A DNA stretch of 64,000 bases from UBA1732 sp045114235 (GTDB taxonomy: Bacteria; Verrucomicrobiota; Lentisphaeria; Victivallales; UBA1829). Below are positions 25,929 to 33,541 of the stretch, piece after piece. The stretch's first letter is position 1. Each line of letters starts with the position of its first letter. Where the stretch lies: assembly GCA_045114235.1 (NCBI GenBank), contig JBGUKB010000068.1, positions 17,691 through 81,690 of the forward strand. Reading direction: 5' to 3'. Under the pieces are notes generated by a model that was given only the letters and a program-made list of their open reading frames with translations, did not search any database and was not told where the DNA came from. Both the position numbers and the translations under genes were made by a program.

Positions 25929-27748
25929 ACCGGCGGGAAGTGCAGACGATGAAGAGAAGAAACCTCAAAATCCTGCTGGTCGCGCTCGGCGCGCCGCTCT
26001 TCTGCCTCCTGATGCTCGCCACCTTCCTCGTGATCGACATGGAGACCGATGTCATGCCGCTCCCGTTCGACTACGACGACCCGGAACCCCTGATGTTCCT
26101 CGGGGGACGCACGCAGCTGTACATCTGGCGGGCGTATCCCGACAAGGATTCGGCCGAGCGGAAGGAGGCGCTGCAGGCGCTGGAGGCCATCGCGCTGCTC
26201 GACGTCTCCGACTACAAAAAGAAACGCCTCCTCCGTGAACGCTTTCCGGAGGAATCGTTCTGGACCGACGACCTGAAAGACGTGCTGAAGCAGGCGGAAT
26301 CGGGCGACGCCGAGGCGCAGTTCCAGCTCGGATGCCTGTATTTCGGCCACGAGCTCGGACTCCCGCCGGACGAACTGAAGTTCCTGGACATGGAGATCGA
26401 CGAGGCGCGCGGAAGGTGCATCGAGAAATCCGGGTACATGTCGGTCAAATGGTTCCGCAGGGCCGCGCTGCAGGGGCACGCAAAGGCGCAGAACGCGTTG
26501 GCGCAGAGTTACCTGGCCGGGCTTCATCCTGTGGTCGGCCACCGCGCTTTCCTGACGGAAAAAACCAAAGAAATGATGTACGAAGAAATCAGGAAATGGT
26601 GCCGGATGGCGACGGCGAACGGCGATCCCTTTGTAATGCTGGAGAAATTCGACTCGAACGAGACCAACACCAGCGCGGATTTCAAGGAACGCAAGGAGAA
26701 GGCGCTCGACATCCTCCGCGAAGCGGCACGGCAGGGAAATGTGAAGGCGATGCTCGCCGCGGCGCACAAAATGAGATACGGCGACGAACGGCAGCGCGAG
26801 GAGGCCGAGGAGTGGTACCGTCAGGCCGCCGAGCTCGGGTCCGTGAAGGCCATGATGGATTACGCGAACGTGTGTGAATGGAGGGAATGGAGGCGCATCA
26901 AGGCCGAGATCGAGGCGAAACAGGAGGAGGCCGAAGAGAAAGGCGAGGAGTATGAGGAAGAGGAGATCGTGGTGGTCTCCGAGGAGGCGGACCGGTGGCG
27001 GAGGAAGGCATTCGACGTCGCCATGAAACACCTGGACGAGGGCAGCGCGAAGGACCTGTATCTTTGGACGGACAACATGTCCTATTACATCGAACCGGAA
27101 TCCTCACCGCTGAAAACCTGTCTGGACGAATACCTCGGCGAGGAGAATACGGCTGCGTTCCTGAAGCGGACCGTGCAGCGGCTCTACGATCTGCTCGAAC
27201 AGGACAACAGAGAAATCTACTACATAGGCCGGATCATCTCGGATGTCCATAAGGAATTCGAGGACCTCGAAATCTTCCGGTCGGGCAGGTCGCCGCTGAT
27301 CCGGTACGCGGAGGCCGGAGTCCCCTTCTACCAGTCCGTCCTGGCGCTCCGGACGATGAACGGGAAAGACGAGCCGGGCGTGCAGGAGTACAAGCCGGAA
27401 GCCATCAGGCGCGTTCGCATCGGCGCGGGATTCTGCTCGATGGCGGAAGAGCGCTACCTGGGGGAGTACTATCTGAACGGCAACGGCGTACCGCAGGACA
27501 CCGCGGAGGGCATCAGGTGGCTGAAAAAGGCCGCGCTGCAGGGGGACGACGCGGCAATGCGGCTGCTGAGGGATCATTACCGCGGGTCGTGGAACCCGTA
27601 TCAAGCGTTGAAGTGGACCATACGGCTCGAACTCCATTCATACGGCTACGCATCGCCCGTCGAGTACTGCACCGATGCGCTGAAGGAATTGTGGTCGGAC
27701 CATCTGGAAAAGGCGTGGTTTCGGTTCGTGGACTGGCTCCCCATTTAG
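25925..27748 (+). CDS. Membrane-anchored Sel1-like repeat protein B (paralogue)
   Basis: A 607-residue paralogue of the preceding protein with the same plan: short basic N-terminus, a membrane segment (ILLVALGAPLFCLLMLATFLV, about residues 16-36), then Sel1-like repeats. Shared stretches include FDYDDPEPL, RKEAL-ALE, RERFPEESFWT and KQAESGDAEAQFQLGCLY, so the pair arose by tandem duplication. Unlike A, it has a very acidic insert near residues 325-345 (for example EEAEEKGEEYEEEEIVV). Its C-terminal repeats include GEYYLNGNGVPQDTAEGIRW. Start and stop of the two genes overlap as ATGA. A second ATG nine codons in (MKRRN) could also be used. Confidence 0.88.
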   Translation: MNRREVQTMKRRNLKILLVALGAPLFCLLMLATFLVIDMETDVMPLPFDYDDPEPLMFLGGRTQLYIWRAYPDKDSAERKEALQALEAIALLDVSDYKKKRLLRERFPEESFWTDDLKDVLKQAESGDAEAQFQLGCLYFGHELGLPPDELKFLDMEIDEARGRCIEKSGYMSVKWFRRAALQGHAKAQNALAQSYLAGLHPVVGHRAFLTEKTKEMMYEEIRKWCRMATANGDPFVMLEKFDSNETNTSADFKERKEKALDILREAARQGNVKAMLAAAHKMRYGDERQREEAEEWYRQAAELGSVKAMMDYANVCEWREWRRIKAEIEAKQEEAEEKGEEYEEEEIVVVSEEADRWRRKAFDVAMKHLDEGSAKDLYLWTDNMSYYIEPESSPLKTCLDEYLGEENTAAFLKRTVQRLYDLLEQDNREIYYIGRIISDVHKEFEDLEIFRSGRSPLIRYAEAGVPFYQSVLALRTMNGKDEPGVQEYKPEAIRRVRIGAGFCSMAEERYLGEYYLNGNGVPQDTAEGIRWLKKAALQGDDAAMRLLRDHYRGSWNPYQALKWTIRLELHSYGYASPVEYCTDALKELWSDHLEKAWFRFVDWLPI

Positions 27749-27810
27749 AAAGCCTCAACCGTCGCACGTGTGTTTTTTTGGTGTTTGTTTGTTGAATTGG
27801 AAAGGAAATT

Positions 27811-27878
27811 CTAGTTTCAGTTAAAAGCAGTTTGTTTTAACTGAAACTAGCGCGTGTATTAGCGCGTATGCGCGGGAA
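27811..27878 (-). repeat. Composite repeat: AT-rich hairpin plus inverted GC box, copy 2
   Basis: A perfect 16-bp stem CTAGTTTCAGTTAAAA (27811-27826), loop GCAGTTTG, and its complement (27835-27850). At 27862-27878 is the exact reverse complement of the 17-nt box at 24076-24092. Relative to copy 1 the unit is inverted, so the two outer boxes bracket the Sel1 genes. Confidence 0.85.
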
Positions 27879-27880
27879 GG

Positions 27881-27927
27881 GGAGGACAAGTCCTCCACTG
27901 CGGTAGTGTCCGGCTTCGCTCGGACAC
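27881..27927 (+). repeat. Double-hairpin 3'-end element, copy A
   Basis: Stem 1 is GGAGGAC-AA-GTCCTCC (27881-27896), linker ACTGCGGTA, and stem 2 is GTGTCCG-GCTTCGCT-CGGACAC (27906-27927). It lies 132 nt after the stop of Sel1 B and in the same orientation as that gene. Confidence 0.85.
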
Positions 27928-27980
27928 AAAATAGGGGCATTACCGAAATTCTACTTCAAATAAAGACGAGAAATAATAGT

Positions 27981-28020
27981 CTAGTTTCAGTTAAAAGGAG
28001 TTTGTTTTAACTGAAACTAG
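27981..28020 (+). repeat. AT-rich perfect hairpin, copy 3
   Basis: CTAGTTTCAGTTAAAA (27981-27996), loop GGAGTTTG, and the exact complement (28005-28020). It differs from copy 2 by a single loop base. The following CGCGTGTGCGC is a reduced version of the GC-rich flank. Confidence 0.85.
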
Positions 28021-28080
28021 CGCGTGTGCGCAAGAAATCGTTTTTTACCGCGGTTTTCTGGCGAATCGCGCCGTGTTGTG

Positions 28081-28109
28081 TTGAAAAAAGCGGAAAAAGA
28101 TGCTATAGT
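28081..28109 (+). promoter_or_regulatory. Promoter of the NhaC-type antiporter gene
   Basis: TTGAAA (28081-28086) and TATAGT (28104-28109) are 17 nt apart, with an extended -10 TGC. The -35 continues as AAAAAGCGG, like other promoters here. The ATG lies about 30 nt downstream. Confidence 0.75.
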
Positions 28110-28138
28110 AATCCTGAAACAACAAAGGATTATCCGAT

Positions 28139-29473
28139 ATGAGCAATTTCCCGCAGATGGAATGCCGCGCGCCGCGGTTCCGCGCCCTGATCCCATTTTT
28201 CGTCTTCATCGTGTTCTACCTCGGGCTTTCGATCTGGGCGCGCGATTTCTACAAAGTGCCGATGCCGACCGCGTTTCTGGTGGCGTCGGCGGCCGCGCTG
28301 GTGCTGGACCATAAACGCCCGCTCGCCGAAAAAGTGGAAATCTACGCCCGCGGCATGGGCGAACCGAACATCATGATCATGTGCCTGATCTTCATCCTGG
28401 CGGGGGCGTTCGCGTCCACGGCAAAGGGCATGGGCGCGGTCGACGGCGCGGTGGTGATCGCCCGCGCGGTCGTGCCGGATTCGCTGATGCTGCTCGGGAT
28501 GTTCCTGGTGGCGAGCTTCATCTCGCTGGCCGTGGGCACGAGCTGCGGAACCATCGCGGCACTCACGCCGATCGCGGCGGGGCTCGCGGACGGGCTCTCC
28601 ATCTCCCCGGCGATGCTGCTCGGCGCGATCGTGGGCGGCGCCATGTTCGGCGACAACCTCTCCATGATCTCGGACACGACCATCGCCGCCACGCGCACGC
28701 AGAACATCGCCATGCGCGACAAATTCCGCCAGAACATCCTGCTGGTCCTGCCGGCGTTCGCCGCGACCTCGGCGATCTATCTGTTCTTCGGCGGCACGGC
28801 GCGGACGACCGAGGCGGCGCAGGCCGTGACCTGGGCGAACGCGTTCGCGGTGCTGCCGTACCTGCTGATCCTCGTTTTCGCGCTGCTGGGCTGGAACGTG
28901 ATGCTGCTGCTCTTCGCCGGGACCGTGCTCGCCGGGATCACCGGGATCGTGAACGGCGCGTTCGATCTCTGGGGCATGCTCGACCTGATCGGGAAAGGCA
29001 CGCTCGGCATGTCGGAGACGCTCATCGTGGCGATCCTCGCGGGCGGCCTGCTCCAGACCATCCGGCGCAACGGCGGCATCGGCTACCTGATGGAGAAGAT
29101 CAAAAAGCCGGTACATACCGCGCGCGGCTGCGAATTCGGCGTGCTGGTGCTCGTCGCGGTCATCAACCTCTTCACTGCGAACAACACCGTGGCGATCGTG
29201 ATCGCGGGCCCCATCGCGCGCGAGCTTTCCGAACAGTACCACTGCTCCGCCAAGCGCATCGCGAGCATCCTGGACACCGGGTCTTGCGTGGTACAGGGCA
29301 TGATCCCCTACGGCGCGCAGATCCTGATCGCGGCGGGCGTGGCGCAGACCTCGAATCTGGACGTATCGTCCCTGAGCCTCGTCGGGTCACTATTCTACCC
29401 GATGCTCCTCGGCGTCTGCCTGCTCGGCGCCATCGCCATCCACCGGGAAAAGACGCCCGCGCCCGCCGCCTGA
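28139..29473 (+). CDS. NhaC-family Na+/H+ antiporter
   Basis: A 444-residue polytopic inner-membrane protein with about ten to twelve hydrophobic segments. The family signatures are GTSCGTIAALTPIAAGLAD near residue 133 and GGAMFGDNLSMISDTTIAAT near residue 163, followed by the second-half FTANNTVAIVIAGPIAREL. These conserved polar residues within membrane spans are typical of NhaC antiporters. NhaC-family members exchange Na+ for H+ and some exchange organic acids. It could use a Na+ gradient built by the pyrophosphatase at 34306-36588. It is followed by the nucleotidyltransferase gene after 13 nt. Confidence 0.9.
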   Translation: MSNFPQMECRAPRFRALIPFFVFIVFYLGLSIWARDFYKVPMPTAFLVASAAALVLDHKRPLAEKVEIYARGMGEPNIMIMCLIFILAGAFASTAKGMGAVDGAVVIARAVVPDSLMLLGMFLVASFISLAVGTSCGTIAALTPIAAGLADGLSISPAMLLGAIVGGAMFGDNLSMISDTTIAATRTQNIAMRDKFRQNILLVLPAFAATSAIYLFFGGTARTTEAAQAVTWANAFAVLPYLLILVFALLGWNVMLLLFAGTVLAGITGIVNGAFDLWGMLDLIGKGTLGMSETLIVAILAGGLLQTIRRNGGIGYLMEKIKKPVHTARGCEFGVLVLVAVINLFTANNTVAIVIAGPIARELSEQYHCSAKRIASILDTGSCVVQGMIPYGAQILIAAGVAQTSNLDVSSLSLVGSLFYPMLLGVCLLGAIAIHREKTPAPAA

Positions 29474-29486
29474 ACACGGACACGAA

Positions 29487-30680
29487 ATGATGAGCTACGA
29501 CTACGGGATCCCGGGCGAACTGCTGCGTTTTCTGGGGGCCTGTATCTACGGCGACGCCCCTGCGTTTTACGGTGCCCTGAACGAGTCCGAACGCACCGAA
29601 CTGGAGGCGCAAGGAAAGCGTTTCGGGCTGGCGACGTGGTTTTACCGGTATCTGCATGATGTCCTGCCGGAGGAGAAGCGCGCGGAATACCAGAAAGCAT
29701 ATCAGTTGCGACAGCTGAAGGCGATCAAAGGCGTACTGGAACTGAAACGCCTCTACGGGGTGCTGGCGTCGCACGGACTGCGGTTCGTGCCGATCAAGGG
29801 CGCGGACCTGGCATACCGTCTGTACCCGGACAATGCTCTGCGCGCCTTCAACGACTGGGATATCTGGTTCCACCCGGACGACTGCGAACGGGCGCTTGAA
29901 GTGCTGAAGAATGACGGCTGGACGATCCCGGAGTCATACTCGGATGATCACGAAGCAGTAAAGAAAACGGAGGCGCACCATTTTTCGCTGCATGTCCGCG
30001 GACAATACGCCCTCGAACCGCACTTCACGCTTGCGAACTTCGAAGGAGTTAATCCGCGGGAAATGTGGGACGAGACAGTTGAATGCCCCGGCGGCGACGG
30101 ACAACGGATATTATCGCCGGAAATGAACCTGCTGATGCTCGCACGGCATGCTGCCTCGCAGTCGTACTACCACGCCCGGCTGCCGAAACTGCTGACCGAT
30201 GCGGCGATGGTGATGCAAAAGGAAACGGTGGATTTCGCGAAGCTTCGTTCGATGGCGGCATGCTGGCATCTGCCGTATCCGGGCGATCTGCTGGCGGCAT
30301 TCCCGGAGTTCTTCCCTTCCGACAGGATCGCGGAATTCGGGGCGGATCCCCGGAAATCAGCTGAGTTCCGCCGGATATTCGAGTTACGCGGAAGACTTGG
30401 CGAACAGAAAAACGTTGCGCTTCTTCTGGGGCGTTTCAGGGCGCGCGGACAAGTGACCGGAGGATTGCTGAACCATATCAAAACGCTCAATCCAGGCAAG
30501 ATCCGCCGCATTTACCGGCTGCCGAAGCATGGAGCATGGGGACGTGTGGCATGGTCGTATCTGTGTTATTTTTCGACACGCACATGGCGCGTGCTGACGG
30601 TCTGCCTTCAAAGAGATCCCGATCTGCGGGATTACACAGCCCTGGCCGAAACCATAGAGTCGGACCAGACTGGGAAATAG
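29487..30680 (+). CDS. Nucleotidyltransferase family protein (NTP_transf_5-like)
   Basis: A 397-residue protein of the uncharacterised nucleotidyltransferase family often found in polysaccharide or lasso-type clusters. The signature is the LKRLYGVLASHGLRFVPIKG block (about residues 88-107) followed by ADLAYRLYPDNALRAFNDWD, the family's metal-binding N-D-x-D-like region, and later RILSPEMNLLMLARHAASQS. The C-terminal part is basic (LNPGKIRRIYRLPKH). It follows the antiporter closely, but no functional link between the two is obvious. Two adjacent ATGs (29487, 29490) are possible starts. Substrate unknown. Confidence 0.75.
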   Translation: MMSYDYGIPGELLRFLGACIYGDAPAFYGALNESERTELEAQGKRFGLATWFYRYLHDVLPEEKRAEYQKAYQLRQLKAIKGVLELKRLYGVLASHGLRFVPIKGADLAYRLYPDNALRAFNDWDIWFHPDDCERALEVLKNDGWTIPESYSDDHEAVKKTEAHHFSLHVRGQYALEPHFTLANFEGVNPREMWDETVECPGGDGQRILSPEMNLLMLARHAASQSYYHARLPKLLTDAAMVMQKETVDFAKLRSMAACWHLPYPGDLLAAFPEFFPSDRIAEFGADPRKSAEFRRIFELRGRLGEQKNVALLLGRFRARGQVTGGLLNHIKTLNPGKIRRIYRLPKHGAWGRVAWSYLCYFSTRTWRVLTVCLQRDPDLRDYTALAETIESDQTGK

Positions 30681-30733
30681 CGCGTTTTCAGGCGTTTTAT
30701 CTTATTCGTCCTGAGCTGACACGGGCTCGCGGG

Positions 30734-30771
30734 CGCCTGGCTCGCGAGCACATTTTGACTCATGCCAGGCG
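30734..30771. terminator. Stem-loop between convergent genes
   Basis: CGCCTGGC (30734-30741) pairs perfectly with GCCAGGCG (30764-30771). It sits in the 118-nt gap between two convergent genes and could end transcription from either side, but it lacks a good T tract. Confidence 0.35.
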
Positions 30772-30798
30772 GAACGCAGGGGGCAACGTTTCCGCCGC

Positions 30799-31728
30799 TC
30801 AGAACCAGTTCCAGCAGCAGATGCCGGCGAGAACGGTATAGCCGGAAAGCATCATCAGCGGCGTGTCCATGGAGTGAGGGGCGAACGCTTCGGCGAACGT
30901 CATCAGCGGCGGGAGGATGACCAGCGCCGCGACGAACTGGCGCGCAGTGTCGAATTCGCCGTGGAAGATGAAGATCGCGATCAGCGTCGTGAAGAACACG
31001 CACGCGCTGCCCTCGTAGGAACGCGTGTAGCTGCGCTTGAAATTCCATGCCGGGACCGTGTATTTGTGCTTGCCGAAATACTTCCCGATGGGCTCGGCGA
31101 GGCCGTCGCCGATGCTCACCGCAAGCACGATGATCATGACCAGGTACGGCTCGTGCAAGGTGTTCTCGAAGAGGTTCTGGAAAAAGACGCTCAGGAGCAG
31201 GCCGGGGAGCAGGTTGCCGAGAATGATCCATTTCAGCGTGTGCGGACGGTCCTCGGGACGGTCCATGGAGTTGAACTGGAGCATGAAGAACCGGCAGTTT
31301 TCGCGCAGCGGCTTGATGAGCAGCAGGAAGGTCAGCATCACGAAGAGGGTCTCCCACAGGTGAGGAAGCAGGCCTTCGTGCTTGCCGAAGGGGTTGATGA
31401 GCGGGGCGAGGTAGGCGGCGAAATGCTGGAGCTTGCGCGTGTAGTTCACCTTGAACTTGGTCGGGCGCGTGTAGACGATGTAGCCTTTCTCGTCCGTGGC
31501 GCAGAACTTCCGGCAGACAAGGCCGCCTACCAGGGAGACCGCACCGACGACGATGATCTTGGTCAGGCCGAACGCGAAGAACTCGCGGTCGATGACGCCT
31601 TTGTGGTCGTACCAGATGGTATAAACGGTCAGCCCGATAAGGGCATAAATCCACATAAACAGGAAAGCGAGGTCGAATGTCTGTGTCCAGGGGGCATCGT
31701 ATGTCCCGTATTCTTTTTCTTCGCTCAT
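30799..31728 (-). CDS. CTP-dependent polyprenol/dolichol kinase or phosphatidate cytidylyltransferase-like membrane protein
   Basis: A 309-residue polytopic membrane protein with about seven hydrophobic segments. The diagnostic region is VSIGDGLAEPIGKYFGKHKY near residue 200, followed by FKRSYTRSYEGSACVFF. This matches the GDxxA...G(K/R)xxG and S-x-EGS pattern of the CDP-alcohol/dolichol-kinase-like family (SEC59, DGK1, VTE5). Such enzymes phosphorylate or cytidylate lipid alcohols. I chose ATG 31728 (MSEEKEYG) because GGAGGATC lies 7 nt upstream; an ATG 8 codons earlier lacks this. Substrate not determinable. Confidence 0.8.
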   Translation of the reverse strand: MSEEKEYGTYDAPWTQTFDLAFLFMWIYALIGLTVYTIWYDHKGVIDREFFAFGLTKIIVVGAVSLVGGLVCRKFCATDEKGYIVYTRPTKFKVNYTRKLQHFAAYLAPLINPFGKHEGLLPHLWETLFVMLTFLLLIKPLRENCRFFMLQFNSMDRPEDRPHTLKWIILGNLLPGLLLSVFFQNLFENTLHEPYLVMIIVLAVSIGDGLAEPIGKYFGKHKYTVPAWNFKRSYTRSYEGSACVFFTTLIAIFIFHGEFDTARQFVAALVILPPLMTFAEAFAPHSMDTPLMMLSGYTVLAGICCWNWF

Positions 31729-31781
31729 GTTGAAGATCCTCCGTTCATTCATTTTTTTGTTTGCCGAACCTGTTTCAGCTT

Positions 31782-31809
31782 AATATACCATGGCGAAAAG
31801 AAAAATCAA
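31782..31809 (-). promoter_or_regulatory. Promoter of the polyprenol-kinase-like gene
   Basis: Minus-strand TTGATT (31804-31809) and TATATT (31782-31787), 16-nt spacer, about 53 nt before the chosen ATG. Confidence 0.6.
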
Positions 31810-32025
31810 GAGTAAACCAGCCATTTTTTATGAAACATTGAACGGGTGGAATCCGGACGGAAAAACGTCGCAAATCCTTCCTGTCGCAACGCTGAAACGG
31901 CTTGCGGTGCGCCATGCTCAAATTGCGGTTATGGTCTTTTCCGAAAACGGCCCGGATTATCCGCTTCAAATCAGAAAAAACAAAAGGACACAAGAGGGAG
32001 GAAAAGTGGATTTTGAGGATGAAAC

Positions 32026-32100
32026 TGGAGCCGGCTCTCGGATTCGAACCGAGGACCGACGGTTTACAAAACCGTAGCTCTACCGCTGAGCTAAGCCGGC
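32026..32100 (-). tRNA. tRNA-Thr (anticodon UGU), CCA encoded
   Basis: A complete 75-nt cloverleaf on the minus strand. The acceptor stem GCCGGCT pairs with AGCCGGC. The D arm is GCTC-AGCGGTA-GAGC, the anticodon arm ACGGT-TTTGTAA-ACCGT, and the T arm CTCGG-TTCGAAT-CCGAG. The loop puts UGU at positions 34-36, reading the Thr codon ACA. The 3' CCA is encoded (32026-32028 on the complement). Confidence 0.97.
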
Positions 32101-32175
32101 GTCGTGCTTTCCGGGAGCGCGTGTCCAGATGATTCCGAATCGGATTCATGAACCGGACCTGAGTTCCAAGCCCTA

Positions 32176-32205
32176 TTAATATGACATATTTTTTCCAAAA
32201 GTCAA
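32176..32205 (-). promoter_or_regulatory. Promoter of tRNA-Thr
   Basis: Minus-strand TTGACT (32200-32205) and TATTAA (32176-32181) with an 18-nt spacer, about 75 nt upstream of the tRNA 5' end and divergent from the LpxH-like gene. Confidence 0.55.
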
Positions 32206-32234
32206 ACACTTTCGCTTTCTTTTTCGCGTTTTCG

Positions 32235-32243
32235 TGATATAGT
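32235..32243 (+). promoter_or_regulatory. Extended -10 for the LpxH-like gene
   Basis: TGATATAGT (TGA plus TATAGT at 32238-32243) matches the extended -10 of the Sel1 promoter. The -35 region 17 nt upstream is poor, so an extended -10 promoter is the likeliest reading. Confidence 0.45.
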
Positions 32244-32309
32244 ATGATATTATATTTATTCCGGCTCCGCCGGACTGAAGACGAAACATGGAAAGGGCCC
32301 CCCTCCGCT

Positions 32310-33056
32310 ATGTCCAAACGCTGGCTGATGATCGCCGACGCACATTTGACCTGCCGCGAGCCGGAAGACGAATTCTTCCGGATGCTCGACGGCGTGTCGC
32401 GCCTGCCCAAGGACATCGGGATCATCTTCCTGGGCGACATCTTCGACCTGTGGATCGGGCTGCGCGGGTATGAAAACGACGAACACCGGCGCTTCCTCGA
32501 CTGGTGCCGCAAGGAAAAAGAGCAGCGCCGGATCGTGTTCCTGGAGGGCAACCACGAGTTTTTCGTGGCGAAGACATACCCGGACGCGTTTTCGTACTCG
32601 AGCGAGGATTCGTACGAGGACGGAACGCTTCTGTGGCTTCACGGCGACCGCATCAACCGGAAGGACTACACCTACACGGTGCTGCGGTTCATCCTCCGCA
32701 ACGTCCTGACGCGCTGGTTCCTGTGGTGCATCGGCCCCACGTTCGGACCGTCGTTCGCGCATTACGTCCGCGAACGCCTCAGGACCACGAACCAGGCGCA
32801 CAAACAGTATTTCCCGGAGCCGATCGCGCTCAAATTCCTTTCGTCATGCCCGCCTGACTCCATCGTCTTCGTGGGGCATTTCCACGACCGCCTCACGAAA
32901 ACGTCGGACGGCAGGATGCTGGAAGTGCTCCCAGCCTACGCCGACGCATCCGAGCTGGCGTTTTACAACCCCTCCGCGCCGGAGCTTGCGATATTCCCGG
33001 CGGACCGGATCGGCGAACTATGCGACGCAAAGAAACAGGATGAGGTCGAAGCATGA
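32310..33056 (+). CDS. Metallophosphoesterase, UDP-2,3-diacylglucosamine diphosphatase (LpxH)-like
   Basis: A 248-residue calcineurin-like phosphoesterase. The metal-binding motifs appear in order: IADAHL (residues 7-12), GDIFDLWIG near residue 42, GNHEFF near residue 77, LHGDRI near residue 110, and GHFHDR near residue 190. The GDxFDLW and HGD pattern is like LpxH of lipid A synthesis, though LpxH usually has GNRD where this has GNHE. I prefer ATG 32310 (MSKRWLMIAD), which starts at the fold; the frame is open 22 codons further up. It overlaps coaD by ATGA. It may act in lipid A synthesis or on another phospho-compound. Confidence 0.75.
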   Translation: MSKRWLMIADAHLTCREPEDEFFRMLDGVSRLPKDIGIIFLGDIFDLWIGLRGYENDEHRRFLDWCRKEKEQRRIVFLEGNHEFFVAKTYPDAFSYSSEDSYEDGTLLWLHGDRINRKDYTYTVLRFILRNVLTRWFLWCIGPTFGPSFAHYVRERLRTTNQAHKQYFPEPIALKFLSSCPPDSIVFVGHFHDRLTKTSDGRMLEVLPAYADASELAFYNPSAPELAIFPADRIGELCDAKKQDEVEA

Positions 33057-33541
33057 AACGCCTCATGTATCCCGGCAGTTTCGATCCGGTCACGAACGGG
33101 CATCTGGACGTCATCCGGCGCGCGGCGCGCATCGCGGACGAGGTGCTGGTGGCGGTCGCGCGCAATTCGGAGAAATCCCCGCTTTTCACGACGGACGAGC
33201 GCATCGAGCTCATCCGCAAGGTCACGGCGACCGTCCCGAATGTCCGCGTCGTCACGTTCACCGGTCTGCTCGCCGACGCCGTGTCCGCATTCGAAGTCTC
33301 GGCGGTCATCCGCGGCCTGCGCGCCGTTTCCGATTTCGAGTACGAGTTCCAGATGGCGCTCATGAACCGCGAGCTGAACCCCGCCTGCGAAACCCTCTTC
33401 ATGATGCCGAGCCCGGAATACTCCTTCCTGAGTTCGCGCCTCATCCGCGAGATCGCGTCCTGCGGCGGCTCCGTTTCCGCGTTCGTGCCCCCGGAAGTCG
33501 TCGCCGCCATCCGCAGCAAAATGGAGCCGGTCAAATCATGA
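33053..33541 (+). CDS. coaD: Phosphopantetheine adenylyltransferase
   Basis: Penultimate step of coenzyme A synthesis. The 162-residue protein has the nucleotidyltransferase motif YPGSFDPVTNGHLDVI (residues 6-21), AVIRGLRAVSDFEYEFQMA near residue 84, and the ISSSL-like region as FLSSRLIREIA near residue 124. Length is standard. The start overlaps the phosphoesterase stop and its stop overlaps the DUF177 start, both by ATGA. Confidence 0.97.
   Translation: MKRLMYPGSFDPVTNGHLDVIRRAARIADEVLVAVARNSEKSPLFTTDERIELIRKVTATVPNVRVVTFTGLLADAVSAFEVSAVIRGLRAVSDFEYEFQMALMNRELNPACETLFMMPSPEYSFLSSRLIREIASCGGSVSAFVPPEVVAAIRSKMEPVKS

Larger units (their letters stand above)
27749..28138. other. Intergenic repeat island between Sel1 B and the antiporter (390 nt)
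   Basis: No gene is apparent. It contains, in order, an AT-rich hairpin with an inverted GC box, a double-hairpin element (copy A), a third AT-rich hairpin, and the antiporter promoter. The gap 27928-27980 holds nothing I recognise. Confidence 0.7.
31729..32309. other. Intergenic region with tRNA-Thr and two or three promoters (581 nt)
   Basis: Holds the promoter for the membrane kinase gene, the minus-strand tRNA-Thr(UGU) and its promoter, and the start signals of the LpxH-like gene. The stretch 31810-32025 shows no gene I accept. A 95-codon frame there runs through the tRNA and is rejected. Confidence 0.65.

Noticed and set aside
31790..32077. A 95-codon plus-strand gene (MAKRKIKSK...)
   Set aside because: It begins on the -10 of the minus-strand kinase promoter and ends by reading the tRNA-Thr antisense (SRIRTEDRRFTKP is a well-known mistranslation of tRNA genes).
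31775..32551. A 258-codon minus-strand frame
   Set aside because: It runs through the tRNA, its promoter and the antisense of the LpxH-like gene.
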